Assembly (NCBI RefSeq): GCF_022695595.1
Contig: NZ_CP074380.1
Coordinates: 4,104,001 to 4,168,000, forward strand
Length of the DNA stretch: 64,000 nucleotides
Direction of reading: 5' to 3'
Source: Streptomyces sp. MST-110588
GTDB lineage: Bacteria; Actinomycetota; Actinomycetes; Streptomycetales; Streptomycetaceae
A program made the translations under genes and the position numbers. Below the pieces are notes generated by a model. That model worked only from the letters and a program-made list of their open reading frames with translations. It was not told where the DNA came from and searched no databases. This document shows, in pieces, positions 38,404 through 47,581 of the stretch (positions are counted from its first letter, which is position 1; each line of letters opens with the position of its first letter).

Positions 38404-39703
38404 ATCACTGATGACGCGGGAGCAGGGGGACGAAGGGCGCGAGGAGCGCGCGGAATACGAGGGTCGCGAGGAGTACGAGGAGCGCGAGGAGTACGAGGGT
38501 CTCGCGGGACGGCCCGAGCCGGTGGTCGCGGACCTCTTCGAGCGCGCCCGGGCGCAGGACGCGGCGGACCAACTCGCCTCCGTACGCGAACGGTTCGTGC
38601 TGGACGAGGCGGTCTACCTCGACGGGAACTCCCTGGGCGCGCTGCCCCGTGCCGTACCCGGCCGGATCGCCGATGTCATCGCCCGCGAATGGGGCGAGCT
38701 GCGGATCCGGTCGTGGACCGAGTCCGGCTGGTGGATGGCGCCCGAGCGGATCGGCGACCGGATCGCCCCGCTCGTCGGAGCGGCGCCGGGCCGGATCGTG
38801 GTCGGCGACTCCACCAGCGTCAACGTCTTCAAGGCCGTGGTCGGCGGCGTACGGATGGCGGGCGAGGACCGCGACGAGATCCTGGTCGACGAGACGACGT
38901 TCCCCACCGACGGCTACATCGCCCGGTCCGCGGCCCGGCTGACCGGCCGTACGCTACGGCCCGTCCAGCCCGCGCGGATTCCGCAGGAGGCCGGCCCGCG
39001 CACCGCCCTGGCGCTGGTCAACCACGTCGACTACCGCACCGGCCGGCTCAACGACCTGCCCGGCATCACCGCCGCGCTGCACGAGGCCGGCGCGCTGGCG
39101 GTCTGGGACCTGTGCCACAGCGCGGGTGCGCTGCCGGTCGGGCTGGACGCGCACGGCGTCGACCTCGCGGTCGGCTGCACGTACAAGTACCTCAACGGCG
39201 GCCCGGGTTCGCCGGCCTACCTGTACGTACGCCAGGACCTCCAGCAGCGGTTCGACTCCCCGCTGCCGGGCTGGAACTCGCACGCCGAGCCGTTCGGGAT
39301 GGCGTCCCGCTACTCACCGGCCGACGGCATCGTGCGGGGCCGCGTCGGCACGCCGGACATCCTCTCGCTGCTCGCCCTGGAAGCGGCGCTGGAGGTCTGG
39401 GACGGCGTACGCATCGAATCCGTACGGGCCAAGAGCCTGGCGCTGACCGACTTCTTCCTCGACTGCGTCCAGGCGTACGCGCCGCCCGGCCGGGTCCGCG
39501 TCCTGACGCCGCGCGAGCACGCCCTGCGGGGCAGCCAGGTGGCGCTGGGGTGCGCGGGCGCGGGCGCGGTGATGACCGAACTGATCCGCCGCGGAGTGAT
39601 CGGCGACTTCCGCCACCCGGATGTGCTGCGCTTCGGGTTCACGCCGCTGTACACCTCCTTCGCGGACGCGGAGCGGGCGGCGCGGATGCTGGGGACGTCC
39701 TGA
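38396..39703 (+). CDS. kynU: Kynureninase
   Basis: 435 residues from ATG 38396, which overlaps the kynA stop. A PLP enzyme that cleaves kynurenine to anthranilate and alanine. Visible: YLDGNSLGALPRAV at the start of the fold, VNHVDYRTGRLNDLPGI, the cofactor Asp in AVWDLCHSAGALP and the PLP Lys in GCTYKYLNGGPGSPA. Residues 8-36 are a highly acidic Glu/Arg/Tyr repeat (EGREE, EYEGREEYEEREEYEG) not usual in the family, perhaps an expanded simple repeat. The next gene starts 65 nt later. Confidence 0.95.
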   Translation: MSESLMTREQGDEGREERAEYEGREEYEEREEYEGLAGRPEPVVADLFERARAQDAADQLASVRERFVLDEAVYLDGNSLGALPRAVPGRIADVIAREWGELRIRSWTESGWWMAPERIGDRIAPLVGAAPGRIVVGDSTSVNVFKAVVGGVRMAGEDRDEILVDETTFPTDGYIARSAARLTGRTLRPVQPARIPQEAGPRTALALVNHVDYRTGRLNDLPGITAALHEAGALAVWDLCHSAGALPVGLDAHGVDLAVGCTYKYLNGGPGSPAYLYVRQDLQQRFDSPLPGWNSHAEPFGMASRYSPADGIVRGRVGTPDILSLLALEAALEVWDGVRIESVRAKSLALTDFFLDCVQAYAPPGRVRVLTPREHALRGSQVALGCAGAGAVMTELIRRGVIGDFRHPDVLRFGFTPLYTSFADAERAARMLGTS

Positions 39704-39926
39704 GCGCCCTGCCGGACGAGGGCGGGAGCGGAAGCGAGGGCGAGGGCGGGAGCGGAGGCGGAAGCCGGTGAAGAACGCGGCGGCCGGGGAGGCGGCGGCG
39801 CAGGAGGAAGGGGCGGCCCGGGAAGAAGTGGCGGCCAGGGAGGAGGCCGCGCTGTTCGGGCTCGCGCCCGTGCCGCCGGACCGCACGGTGTCCTACGGGC
39901 CGCACCCGGACCAGGTGGTCGACCTG

Positions 39927-39980
39927 TACGGGTACGAGACTTCGTACGGGTACGGGACTTCGTACGGGTACGGGTCTTCG
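39927..39980 (+). repeat. Three 18-bp repeats inside kynB
   Basis: Three units of TACGGGTACGRGACTTCG type encode YGYETS, YGYGTS and YGYGSS near the N-terminus of the formamidase-like protein, in frame. Confidence 0.85.
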
Positions 39981-40690
39981 TATGGGGCGCGTCCGGGCGC
40001 CGGAAGCGGAGCGCCGGAGCCCCTGGTCGTCCTGCTGCACGGCGGCTTCTGGCGGGTGGCGTACGACCGCGGATACCTGTCCCCGCTGGCCGCCGCGCTG
40101 GTCAGGCACGGCCTGCCGGTCGCCCTCGCGGAGTACCGCAGGGTCGGAGGCGGGGACGCCACCGGGAACGGGAGCAGGTCCGGGACCGTGACCGGCGGCG
40201 GTGGCTGGCCGGAGACCTTCCAGGACGTGACGGCCGCCATCGCCACCGCCGTCGCGGCCGTCCCGGAAGCCCGGCAAGGCACACCGGTCGTGGTCGTCGG
40301 CCACTCCGCGGGCGGCCACCTGGCCCTCCTCACGGCGGCCCGGCGCAACCCCACTGCCGCCGCCCCCGCCGACCCCGCTGCCGCCGCCCCGCCACCGACC
40401 CCGATGCAGCCACCCCCGCCGCGCCCGCCGTCCCCACCGCCCCCGGCCACCCGCTCGCGGTCGTCGCCGTCTCGCCGGTCGCCGATCTCGACCGCGCCCA
40501 CGCGCTCGGCCTCAGCAACGGCGCGGTGGCCGGCTTCCTCGGCCCCGGACCCGGCATGGCGGCCCGTATGGCCCAGGCCGACCCGATGCGCCACCCGCCC
40601 ACCGGGGCGCCCGTGGCGATCCTGCACGGCACCGAGGACGCCGACGTCCCGGTGGAACTCTCCCGCCGCTACACCCGCGAAGCCCGCGCC

Positions 40691-40756
40691 ACCTCCCCCG
40701 TCGCCCTCCACGAGCTCCCCAGCACCTCCCCCGTCACCCTCCACGAGCTCCCCGCC
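40691..40756 (+). repeat. 33-bp tandem duplication inside kynB
   Basis: Two adjacent 33-bp copies encode TSPVALHELPS and TSPVTLHELPA just before the catalytic His loop, with three base differences. Confidence 0.85.
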
Positions 40757-40928
40757 ACCGGCCACTACGCCCCCGTCACCCCAGGCACGGACGCCTTCGC
40801 AGCCCTCCTGAAGGCCATCCGTGCCACCGCCGCGCAGGCGGTCACCGGCAGTCATCGCCGCACGTAGTACTTGAGACGGAGGCCCACACATCCCCACGGA
40901 GCCGGACGCCTTCGGCCCCCGCGCTGCT

Positions 40929-40934
40929 TACCGT
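40929..40934 (+). promoter_or_regulatory. -10 element TACCGT of the sensor kinase gene
   Basis: TACCGT ends 7 nt before GTG 40942, suggesting a leaderless start there rather than at GTG 40933 inside the element. Confidence 0.4.
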
Positions 40935-40941
40935 GGTGTAC

Positions 40942-42327
40942 GTGAACGACAGAAGTCAGTCCCAGCCGACCGGCCTGCGTACGGAAGCCGGCCTGGTCCG
41001 CGGGGTGCTCCGCAGGCTGCACCAGGACCTGGTCGAAGGCGCCTTCGCCTTCCACCCGATGCCGCCCTTGGACGAGAACGCCTACCAGTGGAGCCGACGC
41101 CTCCTGCCGCGGCGGCTGCGCAGGTGGTCCCGCTGGGCGCCGCACGCGCTGGTGGGCTCCCTGGCCGCCCTGATCTTCCTGTCGGGCATCGGGCAGTCGT
41201 CTTTCGGCTTCTCCATGGTGGGCACCCTCATCGGGTCGGTGTTCAGCTTCGCCTGTACGCTGCCGATCGCACTGACCCTCTTCCGCCCGGTCGGCGCCTT
41301 CTGGCTGTCGCTCGGCGTGCTGGGTGTGGCCGCGTTGCTCAACCCGAACAGCGGCTACGGCGGCTACTGGTCCGGTATGGCCTCCTTCACCCACATCATC
41401 GTCATGACACTGGTCGTGCTGCGCACCCGGCCGCGACTGGCCGTGGAAGTGTGGCTGGTCACCATGGTCGTGATCACCGTCGTGTGCACCTTCCGGGGCA
41501 ACGGCTCCGACCTCGGTCCCTTCACGTTCTTCTCCGCGGTGATCCTGGTCTCGGCCGCCGCCGTCCGCGCCTGGCGCGAGGAGCGGCAGCACGTCGTGGA
41601 GACCGAGACGGTCACCGCCGAGGAGCGCTCGCGCCGTACGCTGCTGGAGGAGCGCGCGACCATCGCCCGCGAACTGCACGACGTGGTCGCCCACCACATG
41701 TCCGTCATCGCCATCCAGGCGGAGGCCGCGCCGTACCGCGTCAAGGAGACGCCGCCGGAGCTGGCGACGGCGTTCTCGACCATCCGGGAGAACGCCGTGG
41801 CCGCGCTGACCGAGCTGCGGCGCATCCTCGGTGTCGTACGGTCCGAGGACCCGGACGCCTTCGCCGACGCCAACCCCGAGGCGCCGCAGCCCACCCTCGC
41901 CAGCCTCGATTCGCTGCTGGCCAGCGTGCGTTCGGCGGGACTGACCGTCGAGGCGGTGATCACCGGTTCGGCCCGGCCGCTGCCGCAGGGCGTGGAGCTG
42001 TCCGCGTACCGCATCGTGCAGGAGGCGCTGAGCAACACGCTGCGCCATGCGCCGGGCGCCGAGGCACGGGTGGAGATCTCTTATGTGCTGGGCGGGCTGG
42101 GACTGCGTATCGTCAACGGTGCCCCGAGCCGGCTGGCCAAGCCCTCGCCGGGGGCCGGGCACGGAGTACTGGGCATGCGGGAGCGCGTACAGATGCTGGG
42201 TGGGGAGATGACCACCGGGCCCACCGAGGAGGGCGGGTTCGAGGTCGCGGCCTTCATCCCGGTGTCGGTTTCGGGTACGGGGACGGGGCCGGCCACGAAC
42301 GCGTCGGCGGGGGAGGCGAAGTCATGA
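40942..42327 (+). CDS. NarL-type sensor histidine kinase
   Basis: 461 residues from GTG 40942; GTG 40933 and 40936 are alternatives. The N-terminal part has about five transmembrane helices (residues 65-205). The dimerisation/phosphoacceptor helix carries ERATIARELHDVVAHHMSVIA with the phosphorylated His, and the HATPase_c domain has AYRIVQEALSNTLRHAPGA (N box) and GHGVLGMRERVQMLGG (G box). It signals to the downstream response regulator, whose ATG overlaps its stop. The stimulus is unknown; there is no large extracellular domain, so membrane stress or a lipophilic ligand is plausible. Confidence 0.93.
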   Translation: MNDRSQSQPTGLRTEAGLVRGVLRRLHQDLVEGAFAFHPMPPLDENAYQWSRRLLPRRLRRWSRWAPHALVGSLAALIFLSGIGQSSFGFSMVGTLIGSVFSFACTLPIALTLFRPVGAFWLSLGVLGVAALLNPNSGYGGYWSGMASFTHIIVMTLVVLRTRPRLAVEVWLVTMVVITVVCTFRGNGSDLGPFTFFSAVILVSAAAVRAWREERQHVVETETVTAEERSRRTLLEERATIARELHDVVAHHMSVIAIQAEAAPYRVKETPPELATAFSTIRENAVAALTELRRILGVVRSEDPDAFADANPEAPQPTLASLDSLLASVRSAGLTVEAVITGSARPLPQGVELSAYRIVQEALSNTLRHAPGAEARVEISYVLGGLGLRIVNGAPSRLAKPSPGAGHGVLGMRERVQMLGGEMTTGPTEEGGFEVAAFIPVSVSGTGTGPATNASAGEAKS

Positions 42328-42980
42328 TCAAGGTGATGATCGTGGACGATCAGGTGATGGTCCGCGAGGGATTCTCGGTGCTGCTCGGCGCGATGCCGGA
42401 CATCGAGGTGGTCGGCGAGGCCGTGGACGGCCGGGACGCGGTGGCCAAGGTCGCCCAACTCCGCCCGGACGTCGTCCTGATGGACATCCGTATGCCCGAG
42501 ATGAACGGGCTGGAGGCGACCCGCGAGATCGTCGCCGCCGACGCGGACGCCAAGGTGCTGGTCCTGACCACCTTCGACCTGGACGAGTACGTGTACCAGG
42601 CGCTGCGGGCCGGGGCCAGCGGCTTCCTCCTCAAGGACGCCTCGGCCGGTCAGCTCGCAGAGGGCGTACGGATCGTGGCGTCCGGCGAGGCACTGCTCGC
42701 ACCCACCGTCACCAAGCGGCTGATCTCGGAGTTCTCCCGGCTGGGCGCGCCGCGCCCGCCGGCCCAGGAGCGCATCGGCGACCTCACCGAACGGGAGACG
42801 GAAGTGCTGGTCCTGGTGGCCCAGGGCCTGTCGAACGGGGAGATCGCCGAGCATCTGGTCGTCGCCGAGTCCACGGTGAAGACCCACGTCAGCCGCATCC
42901 TGGTCAAGCTCGGGCTGCGTGACCGCACGCAGGCGGCGGTCTTCGCGTACGAGGCCCGGCTGGTGACCCCGGGCGGCTGA
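42324..42980 (+). CDS. NarL/FixJ-type response regulator
   Basis: 218 residues from ATG 42324, overlapping the kinase stop (ATGA). The receiver domain (1-120) has VMIVDDQVMVREGF, the phosphorylated Asp in VVLMDIRMPEMNG and the KDA switch motif. The LuxR-type helix-turn-helix is LTERETEVLVLVAQGLSNGEIAEHLVVAESTVKTHVSRI (read in parts). It forms a two-component pair with the kinase. Targets are unknown; no obviously regulated transporter is adjacent. Confidence 0.95.
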   Translation: MIKVMIVDDQVMVREGFSVLLGAMPDIEVVGEAVDGRDAVAKVAQLRPDVVLMDIRMPEMNGLEATREIVAADADAKVLVLTTFDLDEYVYQALRAGASGFLLKDASAGQLAEGVRIVASGEALLAPTVTKRLISEFSRLGAPRPPAQERIGDLTERETEVLVLVAQGLSNGEIAEHLVVAESTVKTHVSRILVKLGLRDRTQAAVFAYEARLVTPGG

Positions 42981-43048
42981 CGGACCGCGCGGGCCGGGTA
43001 CGTACCCGGCGTCCACCGATCCGTTCGCTGGCCCGTCCGCCGGCCTGT

Positions 43049-43663
43049 CTACCGACCCGCGCGGCGCGCCCGCGCGGCCTCAAGCCGGCTCGGGTACCGC
43101 ACCTTCACATTGCCCATGTCGATCTGCCCCGTGAAGCGCAGAACGGTCGCGCCCGGCTCCGGGCGGTCCGTCGCGCGGTTGACGACCTTGCCCATGCCGA
43201 CGGCCACCTCGTCCGTGCGTACCTCCCACCCACGCGGCACCACGACGTTCACACTGCCCATGCCGACGGCCACCTCGACCGTCACCATGCGGTGGGCGCA
43301 TTCGGCGGCCGTGAAGTCGAGCTTGGCGTTGCCCATGCCCGTACTGACGGTGATCTCGGACGGAACCACCCAGTAGCCCGTCTGCTGCACCGTGCCGGTC
43401 CCGGCCCGCAGCATCAGCGGCTGGTCGCGCCGCCCCGGCGCCGGCGCGGCCTCGGGGAGGTCCGCGATCAGCGGCTCCAGCTCCCCGAGCGTCTTGGCGG
43501 TGTACGCCGCGTCCAGCCGCTCCTCCAGCTCCTCCAGGGACAGCCGGCCCTCTGCCACCGCGTCCCGCAGCCGCTCGGCGACGGCCTCCCGGTCGGTGTC
43601 GGCGGCCCGCATCCCGGGCGTAACTACCGGCGGCTGACGGCGCGTTATGTCATCAGGGGTCAT
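43049..43663 (-). CDS. DUF1707/LiaF-like membrane-stress protein
   Basis: 204 residues from ATG 43663. The N-terminal DUF1707 (SHOCT-like) helix pair is MRAADTDREAVAERLRDAVAEGRLSLEELEERL. The C-terminal half is a beta-helix with recurrent VGMGS/MGN turns (TVSTGMGNAKLDF, VAVGMGSVNVVVP, VAVGMGKVVN), like the cell-wall-active antibiotic response domain of LiaF. No transmembrane helix is seen. A -10 TACACT sits 6 nt before the ATG. It is convergent with the two-component system, which may be functionally related. Confidence 0.85.
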   Translation of the reverse strand: MTPDDITRRQPPVVTPGMRAADTDREAVAERLRDAVAEGRLSLEELEERLDAAYTAKTLGELEPLIADLPEAAPAPGRRDQPLMLRAGTGTVQQTGYWVVPSEITVSTGMGNAKLDFTAAECAHRMVTVEVAVGMGSVNVVVPRGWEVRTDEVAVGMGKVVNRATDRPEPGATVLRFTGQIDMGNVKVRYPSRLEAARARRAGR

Positions 43664-43669
43664 GCCCGG

Positions 43670-43675
43670 AGTGTA
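43670..43675 (-). promoter_or_regulatory. -10 element TACACT of the DUF1707 gene
   Basis: On the minus strand TACACT lies 6 nt before ATG 43663, with no ribosome site between: leaderless geometry. Confidence 0.5.
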
Positions 43676-43720
43676 GGCGCATCACGGGCCGCACCCCGGC
43701 GGTTCACAGGCCGCACCCCC

Positions 43721-44656
43721 TCACGGAACCCGGAACGCCCGCCGGTAGGCGCCCGGGGTCGTACCTGTCCGGGCGCGGAAGCGGCGGCGCAAGTTGACCG
43801 CGGAGCCGAGGCCGACGCGGGCCGCGATCGCCTCGACCGGCAAGTCCGTCTCCTCCAGCAGGGTGCGCGCCGCGGCCACCCGCCGGGAGAGCAGCCAGTC
43901 ACCCGGGCTCGTGCCGAGCCGGTCGGCGAAGCGTCGGGCCAGGGTGCGGGGCGAGACGCCGAGGTACGCGGCCAGGTCGTCCACCGACAGCGGTGTTCCC
44001 AGGCGTTCATCGGCCCACTTGAGCAGGTCGTCGAGCGCGTCCACGGGCGGTGCGGGCGGGATGCGCGGTGCCCGGCCGTCTTCGCGGGGCGGCGGCAGCA
44101 CCATGTGCCGTGCGAGCAGGGCGGCGTACGCGGCCCCGTGGTCGCGCCGGACCAGACGCAGGCACAGGTCGAACCCCGCGCCCGCGCCGGCACTGGTGGC
44201 CACGTCACCGTGATCCACGTAGAGCCTGTCCGGCTCCACGGTCACCCGGGGGAATTCCCGCCGCAGTTGCTCGGCGCGCGCCCAGTGCGTGGTGGCCGAG
44301 CGGCCGTCCAGCAGGCCGGTACGGGCCAGCGCGAACACCCCGGAGCAGATCGTGACCAGCCGCGCCCCGCGCGCGTGCGCCTTCAGCAGCGCGTGGCGCA
44401 CGCCGTCGGAAAGCGGCTCCTCCACCGGCAGCCAGCCCGGGATGATCACGGTGTCCGCCGAATCGAGCGCCGAGAGGCCCTGCGTCACGGACATCGCGTA
44501 CCCGGCCGTGGTCGGCACCGGGCCGGGCGTCTCCGTACACGTCTCGAATGCGTAGTGCTGCGGCACTCCTGGCCGCTCCGTACCGAAGACCTCGACGGCG
44601 CAGCCGAGCTCGAACGTCGACTGCACCGGCCGTACCAGGGCCACCACGCGATGCAT
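43721..44656 (-). CDS. GlxA-type transcriptional regulator (DJ-1/PfpI plus AraC)
   Basis: 311 residues from ATG 44656 (MHRVVALVRPVQSTFELGCAVEVFG); ATG 44674 would add six. The N-terminal about 185 residues are a DJ-1/PfpI-like amidotransferase fold with ADTVIIPGWLP and the nucleophile-elbow region LVTICSGVFALARTGLLDGR, which retains the Cys. The C-terminal AraC domain has LSVDDLAAYLGVSPRTLARRF and LPVEAIAARVGLGSAVNLRRRF. It is divergent from a cupin gene with a 72-bp shared promoter region, so the cupin is its likely target. Confidence 0.9.
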   Translation of the reverse strand: MHRVVALVRPVQSTFELGCAVEVFGTERPGVPQHYAFETCTETPGPVPTTAGYAMSVTQGLSALDSADTVIIPGWLPVEEPLSDGVRHALLKAHARGARLVTICSGVFALARTGLLDGRSATTHWARAEQLRREFPRVTVEPDRLYVDHGDVATSAGAGAGFDLCLRLVRRDHGAAYAALLARHMVLPPPREDGRAPRIPPAPPVDALDDLLKWADERLGTPLSVDDLAAYLGVSPRTLARRFADRLGTSPGDWLLSRRVAAARTLLEETDLPVEAIAARVGLGSAVNLRRRFRARTGTTPGAYRRAFRVP

Positions 44657-44728
44657 GGCAGGAAAGTACCCCATGATGGCATCGCGGACTCTGTCCGGCC
44701 GTGGCCCGCGCACGGCACTGTTGCGGGC

Positions 44729-45064
44729 ATGCACCCAGAGATCCTCACGCAGGAGGGCTACACCTCCGTCTCCGTCCACGAATCCCCGGTCCGTGAGCTG
44801 TTCCCCGGTATACGGCTGCGTCCCCTGTGGCGGGGGCCGTCGGGCGCGCACGCCAATGTGCTGGAGATGGAGCCGGGCACCTCCTGGCCGCGCCGCGACG
44901 TCCACGAGCCCGGCCCGGAGGAGGTCTACGTGGTCGCCGGCACCTTCAACGACGGGGCACGCGACTACCCGGCCGGTACGTTCCTGCACGCCCCGGCCGG
45001 CACCTGGCACGTACCCTCGACCACCACCGGCTGCACTTTGTTCCTCTTCTACCCGGAAGGCTAG
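44729..45064 (+). CDS. Cupin-domain protein
   Basis: 111 residues from ATG 44729 (MHPEILTQEGYTSVSVHESP). One compact cupin barrel: HANVLEMEPGTSWPRRDVHEPGPEEVYVVAGTF (metal-binding His/Glu region, read in parts), then AGTFLHAPAGTWHVPSTTTG. This resembles the ChrR-like cupins that bind zinc or act as small dioxygenase-like sensors. It is divergently paired with the GlxA regulator. The substrate is unknown. Confidence 0.85.
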   Translation: MHPEILTQEGYTSVSVHESPVRELFPGIRLRPLWRGPSGAHANVLEMEPGTSWPRRDVHEPGPEEVYVVAGTFNDGARDYPAGTFLHAPAGTWHVPSTTTGCTLFLFYPEG

Positions 45065-45168
45065 GCAGAGGGCTCCGTGAAGCCCCCGCATCCCGCATCC
45101 CGCATCGCATGCCGACAAGTCGGGACGACACCGGTCACAAGATCGTCGCAAGGCCCTAGTCTCCCGGC

Positions 45169-46382
45169 ATGAGTACTGCCGCCGATGTCTTCGCGCCCTG
45201 GTCACGGCCGTTCGTCGTGGACCCCTACCCGCCTACGCCCGGCTGCGGGAGGCGGGGCGGGCGCATTACTACGAGCCGTCGAACCAGTGGCTGATCCCCC
45301 GGTACGAGGACGTCACCGCCCTGTTGCGCGACCGGCGCCTGGGCCGTACGTACCTCCACCGCTTCACCCACGAGGAGTTCGGCCGTACGCCGCCGCCCGC
45401 CGCGCACGAGCCCTTCCACGTGCTCAACGACAACGGGATGCTGGACCTGGAGCCGCCGGACCACCCACGGGTACGGCGGCTGGTCTCCCAGGCGTTCACG
45501 CCCCGTACGGTCCGCGAACTGGCGCCCACCGTCGAGCGGCTGGCGGGCGAACTGGCCGACTCCCTGGTCGCCTCCGGCGGCGGCGACCTGATCGCCGAGG
45601 TGGCCGAGCCGCTGCCGGTCGCGGTCATCGCCGAGCTGCTCGGCATCCCGGCGGCCGACCGCGGACTGCTGCGCCCCTGGTCCGCCGCGATCTGCGGGAT
45701 GTACGAGCTGAATCCCACCGAGGACGCGGCCGGGCGCGCCGTCCGCGCCTCGCTGGAATTCTCCGACTACCTGCGGGATTTGATCGCCCGGCGCCGTACC
45801 GACCTCGGCTCCGACCTGATCAGCGGGCTGATCGCCGCGCACGACGAGGACGGCCGGCTCAGCGAACAGGAGATGATCTCCACCTGTGTGCTGCTGCTGA
45901 ACGCCGGGCACGAGGCGACGGTCAACACCACCGGGAATGGCTGGTGGGCGCTGTTCCAGCACCCCGGACAGCTCGCCGCGCTGCGCGCCGACCCGGACCT
46001 GCTTCCGTACGCCGTGGAAGAGCTGCTGCGCTTCTCCAGCCCGCTGCAACTCTTCGAACGCTGGGTCCTGGACGAGATCGAGGTCGGCGGTACGGTCATC
46101 CCGCGCGGCGCGGAGGTCGCCCTGCTCTTCGGCTCCGCCAACCGGGACGAGGCGCGCTTCGACCGCCCGGAGACGCTGGACCTGACCCGTGCCGACAACC
46201 CGCACCTGGCGTTCGGCGCGGGCATCCACTACTGCCTGGGCGCGCCGCTGGCCCGGCTGGAACTGGCGGCCTCCTTCGGCGCGTTGCTGCGCCGGGCGCC
46301 CGGCCTGCGGCTGGTGCGCGAGCCGGAGTGGAAGTCCGGCTTCGTCATACGGGGGCTGCGGGAGCTGCTCGTGGAGATGTGA
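45169..46382 (+). pseudogene. Cytochrome P450, frameshifted near the N-terminus
   Basis: ATG 45169 reads MSTAADVFAPWSRPFVVDPYP, then loses frame at 45228-45231. The next frame gives YARLREAGRAHYYEPSNQWLIP and the rest of a P450. One extra C (CCC to CCCC) restores a 404-residue protein of normal CYP length. Later motifs are intact: I-helix NAGHEATVNTTGN, the ExxR helix EELLRFSSPLQLFER and the heme-ligand loop LAFGAGIHYCLGAPLARLEL. It is a soluble class I monooxygenase needing ferredoxin and reductase, not encoded nearby. Function unassigned; an alternative start downstream would lose the A-helix region. Confidence 0.85.
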
Positions 46383-46426
46383 GCCGGGCGGGCGTCGAGG
46401 CGCGGGGTGCCGGTCGGCGAATCGTT

Positions 46427-46447
46427 TTGTCCACAACTTGTGGACAA
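46427..46447. promoter_or_regulatory. Inverted pair of DnaA boxes
   Basis: TTGTCCACAA, a central C, then TTGTGGACAA: two copies of the Streptomyces DnaA box TTGTCCACA facing each other as a perfect 21-bp palindrome, 45 bp after the P450 stop and outside any gene. Confidence 0.7.
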
Positions 46448-46567
46448 CTTCGGTGGATTAACGCGCCTCCGGGGGACCGGACAGGTCACATCCTGGCAAA
46501 TGCCTCGCACATTTCGGGTTCCTTGGCGCCTCCCCCGCCGGTCCGTGTGGCCGCCGCCCCGCGCGGG

Positions 46568-46665
46568 ACGTCGGCCATACGGACCGGCCACACGTCGGCC
46601 ACACGGCGGCCAGGCGTCGGCCATACGCCGGCCACACATCAGCCACACGTCGGCCACACGCCGGA
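46568..46665. repeat. Degenerate CGTCGGCCACAC repeat array
   Basis: About nine irregular 11-12-bp copies of CGTCGGCCACAC or GTCGGCCATACG between the DnaA-box pair and the end of the SDR gene. Together with the palindrome it fills the 290-bp gap (46383-46672). Confidence 0.75.
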
Positions 46666-46672
46666 TTCACGG

Positions 46673-47470
46673 TCAGGCGGCCTGACCGGTCGGCATGATC
46701 GTGACCTGCTGGAGGTTGGCCCGCGGCGGAAGCGACGCGAGGAACCCGATGGTCCGCGCGACGTCCTGCGGGGTGAGCCACTCCATCGTGTCCTTGCCGG
46801 CCGCCAGCCACGCCAGCGCGCCCTCGTCGGTGACATGGCTCTGCAGCTCCGTGTCGACGATGCCCGGCTCGATCGCCGACACCCGTACGTTCTTCGCGCC
46901 CAGCTCGGCCCGCAGATGCCGGGAGAGGTGGGTGACGTACGCCTTGGTCGCGGAGTAGACGGCGAAGTTGGGGAAGATGTTCTGTGCCGCGATCGAGGAG
47001 GTGTTGACCAGGTCGGCGACTTTGCGCTCGGCGGCGGCCTCGACCAGTTGCGGGACGAAGGCGCCGATGACGTTCATCAGGCCGGTCACGTTCAGGTCGA
47101 TCTGGTGCTGCCACTGGCCGGTGGCCAGCTCCTCGACGGGCGCGGGGAGCATCACGCCCGCGTTGTTCAAGAGGAGGTCGGCGCCGCCGAGTTCGGCGGC
47201 CACGCGCTCGGCGGCGGCCCGTACCGCTGCCGCGTCGGTCACATCGACCGCGAGGGCCAGGGCCTGCCCGCCGTCCCTCTCGATGCGGGTGACGAGCTGC
47301 TCCAGCCGCTGCGCGCGCCGCGCCAGGACGACGACGCGGGCGCCGAGCGCGGCCAGGTGCTCGGCCGACGCCTCGCCGATCCCGCTGGAGGCGCCGGTGA
47401 CGACCGCCACGCGGCCGGAGAGGGGGGAGGAAGGGGATGAGGAGGTACGGGCAGAGGTCTGTGCAGTCAT
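46673..47470 (-). CDS. Short-chain dehydrogenase/reductase
   Basis: 265 residues; ATG 47470 with AAGGCAGG upstream. Classical SDR: cofactor motif VVTGASSGIGEA, NNAG strand (LLLNNAGVMLPAP), catalytic Ser in VNTSSIA and YSATK (Tyr-x-x-x-Lys). The Arg-rich VVLARRAQRL after strand 2 suggests NADP(H). The first 16 residues are Ser/Thr-rich. It is divergent from an XRE regulator with a 213-bp shared region carrying a perfect palindrome, so it is probably regulated by that protein. Substrate unknown. Confidence 0.93.
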   Translation of the reverse strand: MTAQTSARTSSSPSSPLSGRVAVVTGASSGIGEASAEHLAALGARVVVLARRAQRLEQLVTRIERDGGQALALAVDVTDAAAVRAAAERVAAELGGADLLLNNAGVMLPAPVEELATGQWQHQIDLNVTGLMNVIGAFVPQLVEAAAERKVADLVNTSSIAAQNIFPNFAVYSATKAYVTHLSRHLRAELGAKNVRVSAIEPGIVDTELQSHVTDEGALAWLAAGKDTMEWLTPQDVARTIGFLASLPPRANLQQVTIMPTGQAA

Positions 47471-47581
47471 GGTGCCTGCCTTTCAGGCGGTGGTGGGGTG
47501 GTGAGGGGACGAGGAGGGCGCATCGCCGTCGGCCGGTCGTTCGGCCCCTGCACCAGCAAACCGCTCACCAGGGCCTCACGG

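Larger units (their letters stand above)
39768..40867 (+). pseudogene. kynB: Kynurenine formamidase-like alpha/beta hydrolase, frameshifted
   Basis: GTG 39768 (GGAGG 9 nt upstream) opens an alpha/beta hydrolase with the oxyanion motif LLHGGFWR and the nucleophile elbow VVVGHSAGGHLAL. In a Pro/Ala linker at about 40375-40391 the frame breaks. The minus-1 frame continues with HPLAVVAVSPVADLDRAHALG, the Asp loop HGTEDADVPV and the His loop LPATGHYAPV to 40867. Adding one C to the run at 40387-40390 restores 366 residues. Placement after kynA-kynU and the HGGFW motif indicate N-formylkynurenine hydrolysis; S. coelicolor is reported to have the same gene trio. As given it is broken, but an assembly indel is likely. 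Confidence 0.85.

Noticed and set aside
41088..42980. 630-codon frame joining the kinase region to the response regulator
   Set aside because: The first part is an out-of-frame reading of the kinase gene; the true start of the response regulator is ATG 42324.
46427..46447. Replication origin at the DnaA-box pair
   Set aside because: Only two boxes; no dnaA/dnaN genes, no AT-rich unwinding region and none of the dozens of boxes of Streptomyces oriC.
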